Shown piece after piece: positions 26,150-36,686 of a stretch of DNA of 64,000 nt (position 1 is its first letter; every line of letters starts with the position of its first letter). The DNA comes from Methylobacillus sp. GTDB taxonomy: Bacteria > Pseudomonadota > Gammaproteobacteria > Burkholderiales > Methylophilaceae. The stretch covers positions 34,238 to 98,237 of the forward strand of contig JAITML010000076.1 of assembly GCA_031277395.1 (NCBI GenBank), in the 5' to 3' direction. Position numbers and translations under genes: made by a program. The notes beneath the pieces were generated by a model. It was not told where the DNA came from and made no database searches. It worked only from the letters and a program-made list of their open reading frames with translations.

Positions 26150-27682
26150 TCACAACTGCGGATGCGCGCGTTCCATGCCGGAATAAAGTTTATTGAGGCC
26201 GTTCAGATAAGCCTTGGCTGAGGCGATGACAATGTCGGTATCCGCGCCCTGGCCGTTGACGATGCGACCACCTCTGGACAGACGCACGGTGACTTCGCCT
26301 TGCGCATCGGTGCCGGTGGTGATGTTGTTGACCGAGTACAACAGCAATTCCACGCCGCTTTTGGCGATCTGCTCTATTGCCTTGAACGCAGCATCAACCG
26401 GGCCTCCGCCATCGGCTTCGGCGCTCTGCTCCGCGCCGTTATCCAGCACCGTCACGCGCGCGTGCGGTGTTTCGCCGGTTTGCGAGCAGACATTGAGATA
26501 GACCAGTTTGTAGTTTTCGCTCGCCTCATTGACGATTTCATCACTCACCAGCGCTTGCAGATCCTCATCAAAAATTTCCGATTTTTTGTCGGCCAAATCC
26601 TTGAAGCGCGCGAAGGCGGCATTAAGCGCGTCCTCACCTTCGAGTTCGATGCCAATCTCCTTGAGGCGCGTGCGGAAGGCGTTGCGACCCGAGAGTTTGC
26701 CGAGCGTGAGTTTGTTCGCATTCCAGCCCACGTCTTCCGCGCGCATGATCTCGTAGGTTTCGCGATGCTTGAGCACGCCATCCTGATGAATGCCGGACTC
26801 ATGCGCGAACGCATTTGCGCCAACAATGGCCTTGTTCGGCTGCACCGGGTAGCCGGTGATTGATGAGACCAATCGCGAAGTCGCGACGATCTGCGTGGTG
26901 TCGATGCGGCAATCGCAGTTGAACACGTCCTTGCGCGTTTTGACCGCCATCACGATTTCCTCCAGCGAAGCATTGCCCGCGCGTTCGCCGAGGCCGTTGA
27001 TGGTGCATTCGACCTGACGCGCGCCGTTCATCACCGCAGCGAGCGAGTTGGCAACCGCCATGCCCAAGTCGTTGTGGCAATGCGTGGACCAGATCACCTT
27101 GCCGGAATTGGGCACGCGTTCGAGCAACTGCCTGATGCGCTCACCCCACAACTGCGGAATGGAATAACCCACGGTATCCGGCACATTGATGGTTTTTGCG
27201 CCCGCCTGTATCACCGCATCGAACACGCGTACGAGAAAATCCATGTCGGAACGCACCGCATCTTCGGCGGAAAATTCCACGTCGTCGGTATATTCCAGCG
27301 CCCACTTCACCGCTTGCACGGCGCGCTCAGCCACTTGATCGGGCGTCATGCGCAATTTGTTTTCCATGTGTATCGGGCTGGTCGCGATAAAGGTGTGGAT
27401 GCGCCCTTTTTTTGCCGGCTTGATCGCCTCACCCGCGCGACGCACATCATTCTCGTTGGCGCGAGCGAGCGAGCATACGGTGGAGTCCTTGATGATTTCG
27501 GCGATGGCCTTGATCGCCTCGAAATCGCCCGGACTGGCCGCCGCAAACCCGGCTTCGATCACGTCCACACCCAACTTTTCCAGTTGACGCGCAATGCGGA
27601 TTTTTTCTTCCCTGGTCATCGCCGCGCCGGGGCTTTGCTCGCCATCGCGCAAGGTGGTATCAAAAATTATCAATTTCTGCAT
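26150..27682 (-). CDS. leuA: 2-isopropylmalate synthase
   Basis: First committed step of leucine synthesis, condensing acetyl-CoA with 2-oxoisovalerate. The 510-residue protein has the TIM-barrel catalytic domain ([12 protein letters not shown], metal histidines in [22 protein letters not shown]) and the C-terminal regulatory domain that binds leucine (about residues 390-510). I chose ATG 27682, which follows GGAG by 7 bp; ATG 27694 is the longer alternative. The upstream region to 28077 has no obvious leader peptide or T-box. Confidence 0.97.
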   Translation of the reverse strand: MQKLIIFDTTLRDGEQSPGAAMTREEKIRIARQLEKLGVDVIEAGFAAASPGDFEAIKAIAEIIKDSTVCSLARANENDVRRAGEAIKPAKKGRIHTFIATSPIHMENKLRMTPDQVAERAVQAVKWALEYTDDVEFSAEDAVRSDMDFLVRVFDAVIQAGAKTINVPDTVGYSIPQLWGERIRQLLERVPNSGKVIWSTHCHNDLGMAVANSLAAVMNGARQVECTINGLGERAGNASLEEIVMAVKTRKDVFNCDCRIDTTQIVATSRLVSSITGYPVQPNKAIVGANAFAHESGIHQDGVLKHRETYEIMRAEDVGWNANKLTLGKLSGRNAFRTRLKEIGIELEGEDALNAAFARFKDLADKKSEIFDEDLQALVSDEIVNEASENYKLVYLNVCSQTGETPHARVTVLDNGAEQSAEADGGGPVDAAFKAIEQIAKSGVELLLYSVNNITTGTDAQGEVTVRLSRGGRIVNGQGADTDIVIASAKAYLNGLNKLYSGMERAHPQL

Positions 27683-28077
27683 GTCATGCTCCATTCATTC
27701 TTTTGGAAGCGGATTTGCATCAACGCCTCCGCGAGGCCGCAACCTCGCACATTTTAACCGCGCGGCGGAAATACCGCGCACTTTATAGGTAAAGCAAATT
27801 CGGGATTGGATTATCAGCGCGCGACGCGCAGCAGCAGGCCGGCCAGCAAAAGGCCAAAGTGCGGAAGTGACAAGATGTTGTAGCGATTGAAAAACATGGG
27901 CAGGACTATAGCGGGTTTTTGCCGTAGATGCAATAAACCCGGGCGCATCGGTTTACTGGCGAACGCCTCTGGCCTAAGATACGGAGAGAAATCCGCATCG
28001 GCGAGTCGAACAGAAACCGGCTGCTGGAATTAAGCGTCATCAATTAGTCAATCAGAGGTTTCACTTGGGAGAAAATC
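27683..28077. other. 395-bp intergenic region between leuA and the DUF3806-like gene
   Basis: This divergent gap should hold promoters for both genes, but no convincing -35/-10 pair stands out. It contains a CG-rich small hairpin (GCCTCGCGGAGGC, near 27723-27736). A 27-codon minus-strand frame (27814-27897, MFFNRYNILSLPHF then a hydrophobic stretch) could be a tiny membrane peptide, but it has no clear ribosome-binding site. The 28078 gene has a GGAGAAAATC site before its ATG. Confidence 0.4.
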
Positions 28078-28518
28078 ATGGCAGAAGCAAGAGAAGTTGA
28101 TGCGGAAACGATGGACGATATCGTTCACTATGAGCAAAAAGGGCTGGAATTTCTCGGCATTGGCGCGGATATGCCACCGGCGGAAATTGTACGCGTCATT
28201 ACCGAACGGGTACGTGAGCTGAAAGCGGAAAACCGCTCACTGGACAAGGACGATACCCTCGCGCTTGGCTGTCTGCTCGGGCGGCAATATATCCGTGGTT
28301 TTGGCTGGCACTGGGCCGAAGTGGTCTGGGACTTTAACGAAGAGGACAGCGCCATCGGCGTGCTGCCTCAGGATAATTCCCTGTTCATCAACCCGATGTG
28401 GTGGATGAGCGATACACTCGAAACCAGGACCTCGACCAATTTCATGCTCAATTACAACATGGTGGCGGCAAACAACATCCCGGCGGCGCAACCGGACGAG
28501 GCCGTGGGATTTCACTGA
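28078..28518 (+). CDS. Hypothetical protein, possibly DUF3806-like
   Basis: Soluble acidic protein of 146 residues. The central part (LALGCLLGRQYIRGFGWHWAEVVWDF) and the following PQDNSLFINPMWW recall the DUF3806 family of small uncharacterised proteins, but this is a resemblance I cannot confirm. There is no signal peptide. The stop codon overlaps the next start (TGATG), so it is translationally coupled to the MreB-like gene. Confidence 0.65.
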   Translation: MAEAREVDAETMDDIVHYEQKGLEFLGIGADMPPAEIVRVITERVRELKAENRSLDKDDTLALGCLLGRQYIRGFGWHWAEVVWDFNEEDSAIGVLPQDNSLFINPMWWMSDTLETRTSTNFMLNYNMVAANNIPAAQPDEAVGFH

Positions 28519-29006
28519 TGGTCGCCATGCTCTCCGTGCTCCAGCCCGTCATCTACATCCAGATTTCGCCCAACCGTCTCACGCTCAAGAATCTCAAAAC
28601 CGGCGAGACTATTGCCGAGATACCCGAAGTAGCGATCAGCGCACCGCCCAAGCGCCGCGTTCTCGCAGTCGGCCCTCAAGCAAGACAGGCTGCCAAGGCT
28701 TCACCGGGCGCGGAAGTGGTCAATCCCTTTGCGCATCCGCGCACGTTGATCTCGGATTTCACTGCCGCCGAAATGCTCGTCAAGCATCAGGTGCGCCGCA
28801 TTCTCGGCAACTCCATCTTTTTCCTTGCGCCGCGCATCGTCATCCATCCACTCGGGTCGCCGGAAGGCGGTTTCACCCAGATCGAACACCGGGCAATCCA
28901 CGAATTGGCGATCTCAGCCGGAGCATCAGCCGCATGGATACGAACCGGCCACCCGTTGACCGACGACGAGATAACTCAGGTAGTGACCGGCAAACTGGAG
29001 CCGTGA
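28518..29006 (+). CDS. Short MreB-like (actin-fold) protein
   Basis: Protein of 162 residues that can be followed along the first half of MreB: VLAVGPQARQ (MreB VAAVGHDAKQ), LISDFTAAEMLVKHQVR (MreB VIADFFVTEKMLQHFIK), PRIVIHPLG and TQIEHRAIHELAISAGA (MreB TQVERRAIRESAQGAGA). The phosphate-1 loop of actin folds (DLGTANT in MreB) is replaced by IQISPNR, and the chain ends before the phosphate-2 loop. It is therefore unlikely to bind ATP like MreB. Its start overlaps the upstream stop (TGATG). Role unknown. Confidence 0.75.
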   Translation: MVAMLSVLQPVIYIQISPNRLTLKNLKTGETIAEIPEVAISAPPKRRVLAVGPQARQAAKASPGAEVVNPFAHPRTLISDFTAAEMLVKHQVRRILGNSIFFLAPRIVIHPLGSPEGGFTQIEHRAIHELAISAGASAAWIRTGHPLTDDEITQVVTGKLEP

Positions 29007-29063
29007 AAATAATGCACGTCGATTGAATGCACGTGCCCGGCCGGATGATGCGGCATACGCAAA

Positions 29064-29591
29064 TCAATGAGGATGGTAGAGCGTGTATAAGTTGCTTTCT
29101 TCATGCTCGATGCGCATCGCCAGCAAGGTGCCGACCGCACCGTATTCTTCGATGAATGTATCGACGTTGTCGGTCGTAACCGTCGTACTCTGGTAGCGGC
29201 GCACAAACTCAACCACGCCGCGCGCGATCTTGTTCATTTCGCTCCGGAAGCCGCGAATAAGGGCAAGGTTCTCGTGATCATCGGCCATGGATTGCTCAAG
29301 ATACACATAAAAACGCACGTTCTCGATGAGCAGATGAGCATCAAGGCGGGTTTTGAACGCAAGCAAGGCATGCGGAATCTTGGTATAAACCCCGGCGCGC
29401 ACATCGTCGCCAAGTGCTTTGTACATCGCAACAAGCTGTTTGTGGTCTTCCCGGAGATTGCCAACCAACTCGGGATCATAACGGATGGAACGGGTGGACG
29501 ACTGGGAAGTGTCAGATGATGCCCTTTGTGGAGCGGGCTGGTGTGCCGCAGCGGTTTTCTTTCCCTTGAACCATTTGCTGAAAATTTTCAT
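29064..29591 (-). CDS. Hemerythrin-domain protein
   Basis: Protein of 175 residues. After a basic, low-complexity N-terminus (KGKKTAAAHQPAPQRASS) comes a four-helix domain with candidate iron ligands in LREDHKQL, DAHLLIENVRFYVYL, DDHENL and RIEHEESNLYTLY, matching hemerythrin/HHE cation-binding proteins. Such proteins bind a di-iron centre and sense or store oxygen or NO. An AGGAGAG site lies 9 bp before the ATG. It converges on the MreB-like gene. Confidence 0.82.
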   Translation of the reverse strand: MKIFSKWFKGKKTAAAHQPAPQRASSDTSQSSTRSIRYDPELVGNLREDHKQLVAMYKALGDDVRAGVYTKIPHALLAFKTRLDAHLLIENVRFYVYLEQSMADDHENLALIRGFRSEMNKIARGVVEFVRRYQSTTVTTDNVDTFIEEYGAVGTLLAMRIEHEESNLYTLYHPH

Positions 29592-29706
29592 GGCCTATCT
29601 CTCTCCTGAATTGGCGATAGCAGAAAATAACCTTTCTTGTTATATGTGTATAGTAATTATAATCCATTTCGAGACTCTAAAATCCAGAGGCCAATTCAGG
29701 TAACGG

Positions 29707-30480
29707 CTATTTTGGCCTGCGCAGCTTGCCGAACGCCCAGACTACATAGCCCGACAAACCATACACCACGAACAGCGTGAACAGCACCTCCGGCGGATTG
29801 TAGGAGATGAGAACAAAGGCGAGCACGATGCAGAGGATGACGACGAAGGGAACGCTTTTGCGCAGGTTGAAATCCTTGCCGCTGAAATAGCGCAGGTCGC
29901 TCACCATGGTCAGCCCGGCAAATACGGTGAAGCCCCATGCGAGCCATTTCACCTGCAGCCAGTCGAACAGGATGTCGGCGCCGGAGACGCCATGTTCGTA
30001 CATGACCCACACCAGCCCTGCGAGTAACGCAGCGGCAGCGGGACTGGGCAAGCCTTGAAAATAGCGTTTGTCGGATTCATCCAGCTTGGTGTTGAAACGC
30101 GCAAGGCGCAACGCGGCTCCGGCGCAGTAAATGAAGGCGGCAATCCAGCCGAGCTTGCCCATGGGCTTCAACGCCCAGACATACAGCACCAGCGCAGGCG
30201 CGACACCGAAGGAAACCATATCGGCAAGGCTGTCATATTCCGCACCGAAGGCGCTCTGCGTGCGTGTGAGCCGCGCCACGCGACCGTCCATTCCATCCAG
30301 CACCATCGCGATGAAAATGGCGATGGCCGCGGGCTCAAACTTGCCGTTCATCGCTTGCACCACGGCATAAAACCCCGCGAACAACGCACCCGTGGTGAAC
30401 AGATTGGGCAGCAGATAAATGCTGCGCTCGCGCAGTCTGCCGCGCAGCAGGTGGCGTGGGGGTTTGGGTTGATTGGCCAT
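29707..30480 (-). CDS. pssA: CDP-diacylglycerol-serine O-phosphatidyltransferase
   Basis: Makes phosphatidylserine, precursor of phosphatidylethanolamine. The 257-residue membrane protein holds the CDP-alcohol phosphatidyltransferase signature LDGMDGRVARLTRTQSAFG then EYDSLADMVSFG, with all aspartates of the DGxxAR...G...D...D motif. About eight membrane helices follow. ATG 30480 (MANQPKPPRHLL) is chosen over the 17-residue longer frame because it fits the family N-terminus. It is divergent from tgt (about 80 bp). Confidence 0.95.
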   Translation of the reverse strand: MANQPKPPRHLLRGRLRERSIYLLPNLFTTGALFAGFYAVVQAMNGKFEPAAIAIFIAMVLDGMDGRVARLTRTQSAFGAEYDSLADMVSFGVAPALVLYVWALKPMGKLGWIAAFIYCAGAALRLARFNTKLDESDKRYFQGLPSPAAAALLAGLVWVMYEHGVSGADILFDWLQVKWLAWGFTVFAGLTMVSDLRYFSGKDFNLRKSVPFVVILCIVLAFVLISYNPPEVLFTLFVVYGLSGYVVWAFGKLRRPK

Positions 30481-30492
30481 GAAGTCCGGTAA

Positions 30493-31695
<1,203 letters not shown>

Positions 31696-31736
31696 TAGAA
31701 TTTTGCGCTTTTTAGTCAGTCACAAAAGGACTTATC

Positions 31737-32045
31737 GTGTTTATTTCCAATGCATACGCTGCGGCGACGCCGTCAGCCTCGTCCGAGTGGATGGCCTTTC
31801 TTCCGTTCATAGTCATTATCGTGGCGTTTTTCATGCTCATGCGCTCGCAGTCGAAGCAGGCCAGAGAGCATCGCAAATTGATGGAGACGTTGCAAAAAGG
31901 CGATGAAGTCGTCACCGCAGGCGGGCTGGCGGGCAAGGTCACCAAGGTGGACGATAATTTCGTCGCCCTTGAAATCGCGCCCAACCTCACTGTGCAGATA
32001 CAGAAGCATGCGATCCAGACCCAGCTGCCCAAAGGTTCGCTATAA
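31737..32045 (+). CDS. yajC: YajC, Sec translocase accessory subunit
   Basis: Small inner-membrane protein of 102 residues that joins SecDF. One membrane helix (about 20-38, FLPFIVIIVAFFMLM) is followed by RSQSKQAREHRKLMETLQKGDEVV in family-typical form and the GGLAGKVTKV beta domain. The start codon is GTG 31737 with AAAGGA upstream. It lies 41 bp after tgt and 31 bp before secD. Confidence 0.95.
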   Translation: MFISNAYAAATPSASSEWMAFLPFIVIIVAFFMLMRSQSKQAREHRKLMETLQKGDEVVTAGGLAGKVTKVDDNFVALEIAPNLTVQIQKHAIQTQLPKGSL

Positions 32046-32076
32046 GGCCCTCTGAAAAAAACACCGGGACATTCCC

Positions 32077-33906
32077 ATGAATCGTTATCCGCTCTGGAAA
32101 TACATTTTTATTCTGGTCGTGATCCTGCTCGGCGCGCTCTATGCCCTTCCCAATATGTATGGTCAGGATGATGCCGTGCAGGTTTCTCCGGCGAGACCCA
32201 CCGGCACGGTTGATACCGCGCTACTCACGCAGGTCGAGTCCACGCTCAAGGAAGCCAATATCGTCTATAACGCGATTTCCATGGACGAAAAAGGCATACA
32301 AGTGCGTTTTGATTCGGAGCCCGCGCAGGATAATGCCCGGAAAGCGCTGACGGAAAAACTCGGCAAGGATTATGTTATTGCGCTCAATCTGCTTCCCCGC
32401 GCGCCAGGATGGTTAAGCCGCATAGGCGCGAAGCCGATGTATCTCGGCCTTGATTTGCGCGGCGGCGTGCATTTTCTGCTGCAAGTGGACATGAAGGGCG
32501 CAGTGGACAAAAAAGTGGAGAGCTATACCGGCGATATCCGCACCATGTTGCGCGACAAGCGCGTTCCCTATCTCGGCGCGGCGCGTATCGATCAGACCAT
32601 ACAATTCAAATTTCGCAATGCGGATGACCGCGCCAAGGCCATCACGGAAATTCGCAAGGCGCATTCCGACTTGACGCTCAAGGAATCCACTGACGGCGAA
32701 AACAGCATATTGACGGCCTCGTTGTCCGAGGCGGCGAAAAAGCAGATTCAGAACGATGCGCTCAAGCAAAACATCGAAACCCTGCATAACCGCGTGAATG
32801 AGCTGGGCGTGGCCGAGCCGGTGATTCAGCAGCAAGGCGAAGATCGCATTGTGGTACAACTGCCCGGCGTGAAGGACCCCGGCGTGGCCAAGAAAGTTCT
32901 GGGGCGCACCGCCACGCTTGAAATTCGCATGGTGGATATGGAAAAAACCGGATCGCCCGGCATCATGGCTGCCGCCGAACAAGGCCAGGTTCCGTCTGAT
33001 GTCGAATATTTCACGGGTCGGGGCGGTGCCATACTCGTCAAAAAAACGGTCGTGCTGACCGGCGATTACATCACTGGCGCCAGCGCCGGCATTGACCAGC
33101 GCAACGGCGGCTCCGTGGTGCATCTTGATCTGAATGATCGCGGCGCGCGCATCTTCCAGCAAGTCACGCGCGAAAATGTCAACAAACGCATGGCGATTCT
33201 GCTGATCGAAAAAGGTCAGGCGGAAGTCGTCACCGCGCCTTCAATACGCGAGGAAATCGGTGGCGGCCATGTGCAGATCGACGGCATGGTCAACCAGCAG
33301 GAAGCGGGGGAAGTCGCCCTGCTGTTGCGCGCCGGAGCGCTCGCTGCGCCCATGGATATCGTCGAGGAGCGTACCGTGGGGCCGAGCATGGGCAAAGAAA
33401 ATATTGACCGCGGCTTCCATTCCACGCTGTGGGGTTTCACCGCCGTGGCCATCTTGATGCTGTGCTATTACTGGATGTTCGGCGCGACTTCCGTGACGGC
33501 GCTGGGCGCCAACCTGCTGCTGCTGATTGCGCTTCTGTCGCTGTTGCAGGCCACACTGACGCTGCCCGGTCTCGCGGCCATCGCGCTCACTCTGGGCATG
33601 GCAATTGACGCCAACGTGCTTATCAATGAGCGAATACGCGAGGAATTGCGCGTCGGACTATCGCCGCAAGCATCGATACATGCGGGATATGACCGCGCCT
33701 TCGCCACCATTCTGGACTCCAACGTCACGACATTGATCGCGGGTCTCGCGCTGTTCACATTCGGCACCGGCCCGATCAAGGGTTTCGCTGTAGTGCATGT
33801 GCTCGGCATTCTGACCTCGATGTTCACCGCCGTGGTGGTTTCGCGCTCCATCGTGAACCTGATTTACGGCTATCGCCGCAAACTCACCAAACTGGCGATA
33901 GGGTAG
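32077..33906 (+). CDS. secD: SecD, protein translocase subunit
   Basis: Proton-driven subunit that pulls secreted proteins across the inner membrane together with SecF. The 609-residue protein has one N-terminal helix, a large periplasmic P1 domain (GLDLRGGVHFLLQVD marks the conserved D1 motif), then five C-terminal helices with the D5/D6 region MAIDANVLINERIREE. Length is normal. secF begins 8 bp later. Confidence 0.97.
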   Translation: MNRYPLWKYIFILVVILLGALYALPNMYGQDDAVQVSPARPTGTVDTALLTQVESTLKEANIVYNAISMDEKGIQVRFDSEPAQDNARKALTEKLGKDYVIALNLLPRAPGWLSRIGAKPMYLGLDLRGGVHFLLQVDMKGAVDKKVESYTGDIRTMLRDKRVPYLGAARIDQTIQFKFRNADDRAKAITEIRKAHSDLTLKESTDGENSILTASLSEAAKKQIQNDALKQNIETLHNRVNELGVAEPVIQQQGEDRIVVQLPGVKDPGVAKKVLGRTATLEIRMVDMEKTGSPGIMAAAEQGQVPSDVEYFTGRGGAILVKKTVVLTGDYITGASAGIDQRNGGSVVHLDLNDRGARIFQQVTRENVNKRMAILLIEKGQAEVVTAPSIREEIGGGHVQIDGMVNQQEAGEVALLLRAGALAAPMDIVEERTVGPSMGKENIDRGFHSTLWGFTAVAILMLCYYWMFGATSVTALGANLLLLIALLSLLQATLTLPGLAAIALTLGMAIDANVLINERIREELRVGLSPQASIHAGYDRAFATILDSNVTTLIAGLALFTFGTGPIKGFAVVHVLGILTSMFTAVVVSRSIVNLIYGYRRKLTKLAIG

Positions 33907-33914
33907 GAAACAAC

Positions 33915-34847
33915 ATGGAACTGTTTCATTTCAAAAAAGATATTCCCTTTATGAGCTACGGGCGTCTCACGACGTCCATCTCACTCATCACCTTCTGCCT
34001 CGCGGTATTTTTCCTCGCCACGCGCGGCCTTGCGCTGGGCGTGGATTTCACCGGCGGCACACTGATGGAGGTGAGCTATCCCCATGCGGCGGATGTTCCC
34101 CAGATACGTTCAGCGATTGACGGCCTCGGCTTCAAGGACGCGACGGTGCAGAATTTCGGCTCTGATTCCAATGTGCTGCTTCGCCTGCCGATCAAGAAGG
34201 GTGTCAGCGCGGGTCAACTGTCGGAAGAAGTGATGGCCGCGCTGAGGGCGCACGATTCCAAGGTCGAATTGCATCGCGTGGACTCCGTCGGCGCGCAGGT
34301 CGGCGAGGAGCTTTATACCAACGGCGCGTTGGCAATGCTGTTTGTCTGCATAGGCATCATGGTATATCTCGCCATACGCTTTGAGTGGCGCTTCGCCGTA
34401 TCCGCCATCATCGCCAATATGCACGACGTGGTGATCATCCTGGGCTTTTTCGCCTTTTTCCAGTGGGAATTCAACCTGACCGTGCTCGCCGCCGTGCTGG
34501 CTGTGCTGGGCTATTCGGTCAACGAATCGGTGGTGGTGTTCGACCGCGTGCGTGAAAATTTCCGCAAAATGCGCAAGGCTTCGGTGCGGGAGATCATAGA
34601 CAACGCGATCACGCGCACCATGTCGCGCACCATCATGACCCACTTGTGTACCCAGCTCGTGGTGTGTTCCATGCTGTTCTTCGGCGGCGAGGCATTGCAC
34701 AACTTCGCGCTGGCGCTCACCATCGGCATCTGCTTCGGCATCTATTCCTCGGTGCTGGTTGCCAGCCCGATTGTGCTGGCGCTCGGCATTTCGCGCGAGG
34801 ACATGATCAAGCCCGAGAAAAAGGAAGAGGCGGACAGCACGCCTTGA
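33915..34847 (+). CDS. secF: SecF, protein translocase subunit
   Basis: Partner of SecD, 310 residues with six membrane helices. The conserved periplasmic motif GVDFTGGTLMEVSY and the C-terminal NESVVVFDRVREN...TRTMSRTIMTH region identify it. It ends with a charged tail (KPEKKEEADSTP). A strong stem-loop follows 14 bp after the stop and probably marks the end of the tgt-yajC-secD-secF transcript. Confidence 0.97.
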   Translation: MELFHFKKDIPFMSYGRLTTSISLITFCLAVFFLATRGLALGVDFTGGTLMEVSYPHAADVPQIRSAIDGLGFKDATVQNFGSDSNVLLRLPIKKGVSAGQLSEEVMAALRAHDSKVELHRVDSVGAQVGEELYTNGALAMLFVCIGIMVYLAIRFEWRFAVSAIIANMHDVVIILGFFAFFQWEFNLTVLAAVLAVLGYSVNESVVVFDRVRENFRKMRKASVREIIDNAITRTMSRTIMTHLCTQLVVCSMLFFGGEALHNFALALTIGICFGIYSSVLVASPIVLALGISREDMIKPEKKEEADSTP

Positions 34848-34861
34848 TTCACCCCTTGCCT

Positions 34862-34895
34862 TGACAAGTTTCCGCTGTTGCGCGGAAACTTGTCA
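34862..34895 (+). terminator. Stem-loop after secF
   Basis: Perfect 14-bp inverted repeat (TGACAAGTTTCCGC with its complement, arms 34862-34875 and 34882-34895, loop TGTTGC). It has no T run directly after it, so it may stabilise the secF mRNA end or terminate inefficiently. The longest frame of the next gene begins inside the loop, which argues for a later start there. Confidence 0.6.
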
Positions 34896-34922
34896 CATCT
34901 CATTCAGACAAATCTTTTCCTC

Positions 34923-36182
34923 TTGGACAGTATTTCATTGGTGTGGCAACTCGGCGCGCTTGCCGGTTTGCTCATGATAGGCGCATTTTTTTCCATCGCC
35001 GAAACCAGCCTCATGTCGCTCAACCGCTACCGGTTGCGGCATCTCGCCAAAACCGGTCATCACGGCGCGCGGCTCGCAAGCAGCCTGCTTGCCCGAACCG
35101 ACAAGCTGCTCGGCGTCATCCTGCTCGGCAACAACCTCGCAAACGCCGCCTCCGCGACACTGGTCGCGGTAATCTGCGTGAATCTGTTCGGCAAAGGCGA
35201 AATGGTACTGGCCGGAGGCACTCTCGCCGTGACCTTTGCGATTCTGATATTCGGTGAAATCTCGCCCAAGGTGATCGCGGCGACCTACCCCGAACGCTTC
35301 GCATTCGCTTGCAGCTATGTGCTCTATCCGCTACTCAAGGTTGCCTACCCCGTCGTCTGGTTTGTGAATCTTTTTGTGAGCGGCTTTCTCAAGCTGTTGC
35401 GTATCAAGACCAATTTCGATGACTCCGACCACGCGATCAGCATGGAGGAGCTGCGTACCATCGTCACCGAATCCGGCAAGTTCATTCCCAAAAAACACCG
35501 CAGCATATTGCTGAATCTGTTTGAACTGGAAAAAATCACGGTGGATGACGTAATGACCGTGCATACCCAGATCGAAGCCGTGGATTTTGACGCGCCGCTG
35601 GAAACCATTTTGCACCAGATCGCCACCAGCCATCACACACGCATGCTGGTACGCCAAGGGCCCACCGAAGAAGTCATCGGCGTGCTGCATATCCGCAAGG
35701 TATTGCGCCATATCCAGAGCGGCGAGGCCGACCTGGACACATTGCGCGAAATGCTGACCGACGTCTATTACACGCCATCCGGCACCCCGCTCTACACGCA
35801 GTTGCAGCAGTTTCAGGAAAAACAGCAGCGGCTCGCGCTGGTGGTGGATGAGTACGGCGAGCTCAAGGGTCTGGTGACAATGGAGGACATCCTCGAAGAA
35901 ATTGTCGGCGATTTCACCACGCAATCGCCCATCCACAGCAGCGCGTTTCACCGTCAGCCGGATGGAAGCTGGCTGATTGATGGCGGCGTTACGTTGCGCA
36001 CCCTCAACCGCAAGCTCAGCCTCGCCTTCCCGCTGGACGGCCCGCGCACGCTCAACGGGCTTGTGCTGGAACATTTTCAGGATATTCCCGAACCCGGCAC
36101 TTCCTTCAAAATCAGCGGTCACACGCTGGAAATCGTGCAGGCCCAGGAACGCATAGTCAAAAGCGTGCGGATTTACCCCTGA
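34923..36182 (+). CDS. CorC/HlyC family membrane protein (CNNM plus CBS domains)
   Basis: Membrane protein of about 419 residues: an N-terminal CNNM/DUF21 domain (FFSIAETSLMSLNRYRLRHL, GVILLGNNLANA, FGEISPKVIAA), two CBS domains (about residues 180-320) and a C-terminal CorC_HlyC domain with LVVDEYGELKGLVTMEDILEEIVGD. The family is linked to magnesium or cobalt export. The frame is open from 34878 inside a hairpin; TTG 34923 or GTG 34941 are more plausible starts, neither with a strong ribosome-binding site. Confidence 0.88.
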   Translation: MDSISLVWQLGALAGLLMIGAFFSIAETSLMSLNRYRLRHLAKTGHHGARLASSLLARTDKLLGVILLGNNLANAASATLVAVICVNLFGKGEMVLAGGTLAVTFAILIFGEISPKVIAATYPERFAFACSYVLYPLLKVAYPVVWFVNLFVSGFLKLLRIKTNFDDSDHAISMEELRTIVTESGKFIPKKHRSILLNLFELEKITVDDVMTVHTQIEAVDFDAPLETILHQIATSHHTRMLVRQGPTEEVIGVLHIRKVLRHIQSGEADLDTLREMLTDVYYTPSGTPLYTQLQQFQEKQQRLALVVDEYGELKGLVTMEDILEEIVGDFTTQSPIHSSAFHRQPDGSWLIDGGVTLRTLNRKLSLAFPLDGPRTLNGLVLEHFQDIPEPGTSFKISGHTLEIVQAQERIVKSVRIYP

Positions 36183-36243
36183 AATAATCTCCATGCCGGG
36201 CACTTGAAAAAAATCGTTTAAAGCTCACAATAAGAAGTACGTC

Positions 36244-36549
36244 ATGGCAAAGATACACGAAGACACCGTTCTCGAACGCGAAACAACACGGCAAAAGCCG
36301 CCGCCTTTGTACAAGGTGTTGTTGCTGAACGATGACTACACCCCCATGGAGTTTGTGGTGGTGGTATTGCAACGGTTTTTTTCCAAGAACCACGAGCAGG
36401 CCACCCGCATCATGCTCAAAATACATAACGAGGGTAGCGGGCTGTGCGGCGTTTATCCGCATGGCATTGCCGAAACCAAGGTAAATCAGGTTATCCTGTT
36501 TGCGAAGGAGCACCAGCATCCTTTGCAATGCATCATGGTGCAGGAGTAA
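36244..36549 (+). CDS. clpS: ClpS, adaptor of the ClpAP protease
   Basis: Adaptor of 101 residues that delivers N-end-rule substrates to ClpA. The family core is intact: [17 protein letters not shown] with the substrate pocket residues, [19 protein letters not shown] and the ALQCI-like end [10 protein letters not shown]. It is placed directly upstream of clpA (137 bp gap that contains only a weak imperfect hairpin), the usual arrangement. Confidence 0.97.
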   Translation: MAKIHEDTVLERETTRQKPPPLYKVLLLNDDYTPMEFVVVVLQRFFSKNHEQATRIMLKIHNEGSGLCGVYPHGIAETKVNQVILFAKEHQHPLQCIMVQE

Positions 36550-36686
36550 AACCTTCTTTCTCGGGCTACTCTCTCAATGAGAGAAGAAGTGAGAAAGCGG
36601 TGTAAAGATTGCAAACCGGGAAGAAGTATTGAAAGCAGTTCCCCTCCCCTGCAAATTGTGGAGAGAGGATTTACAGAGGTAGCAAA

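Noticed and set aside
36550..36686. Terminator between clpS and clpA
   Set aside because: The purine-rich stretch folds only into an imperfect hairpin (TCTCTC/GAGAGA around AAT) with no T run; too weak to annotate.
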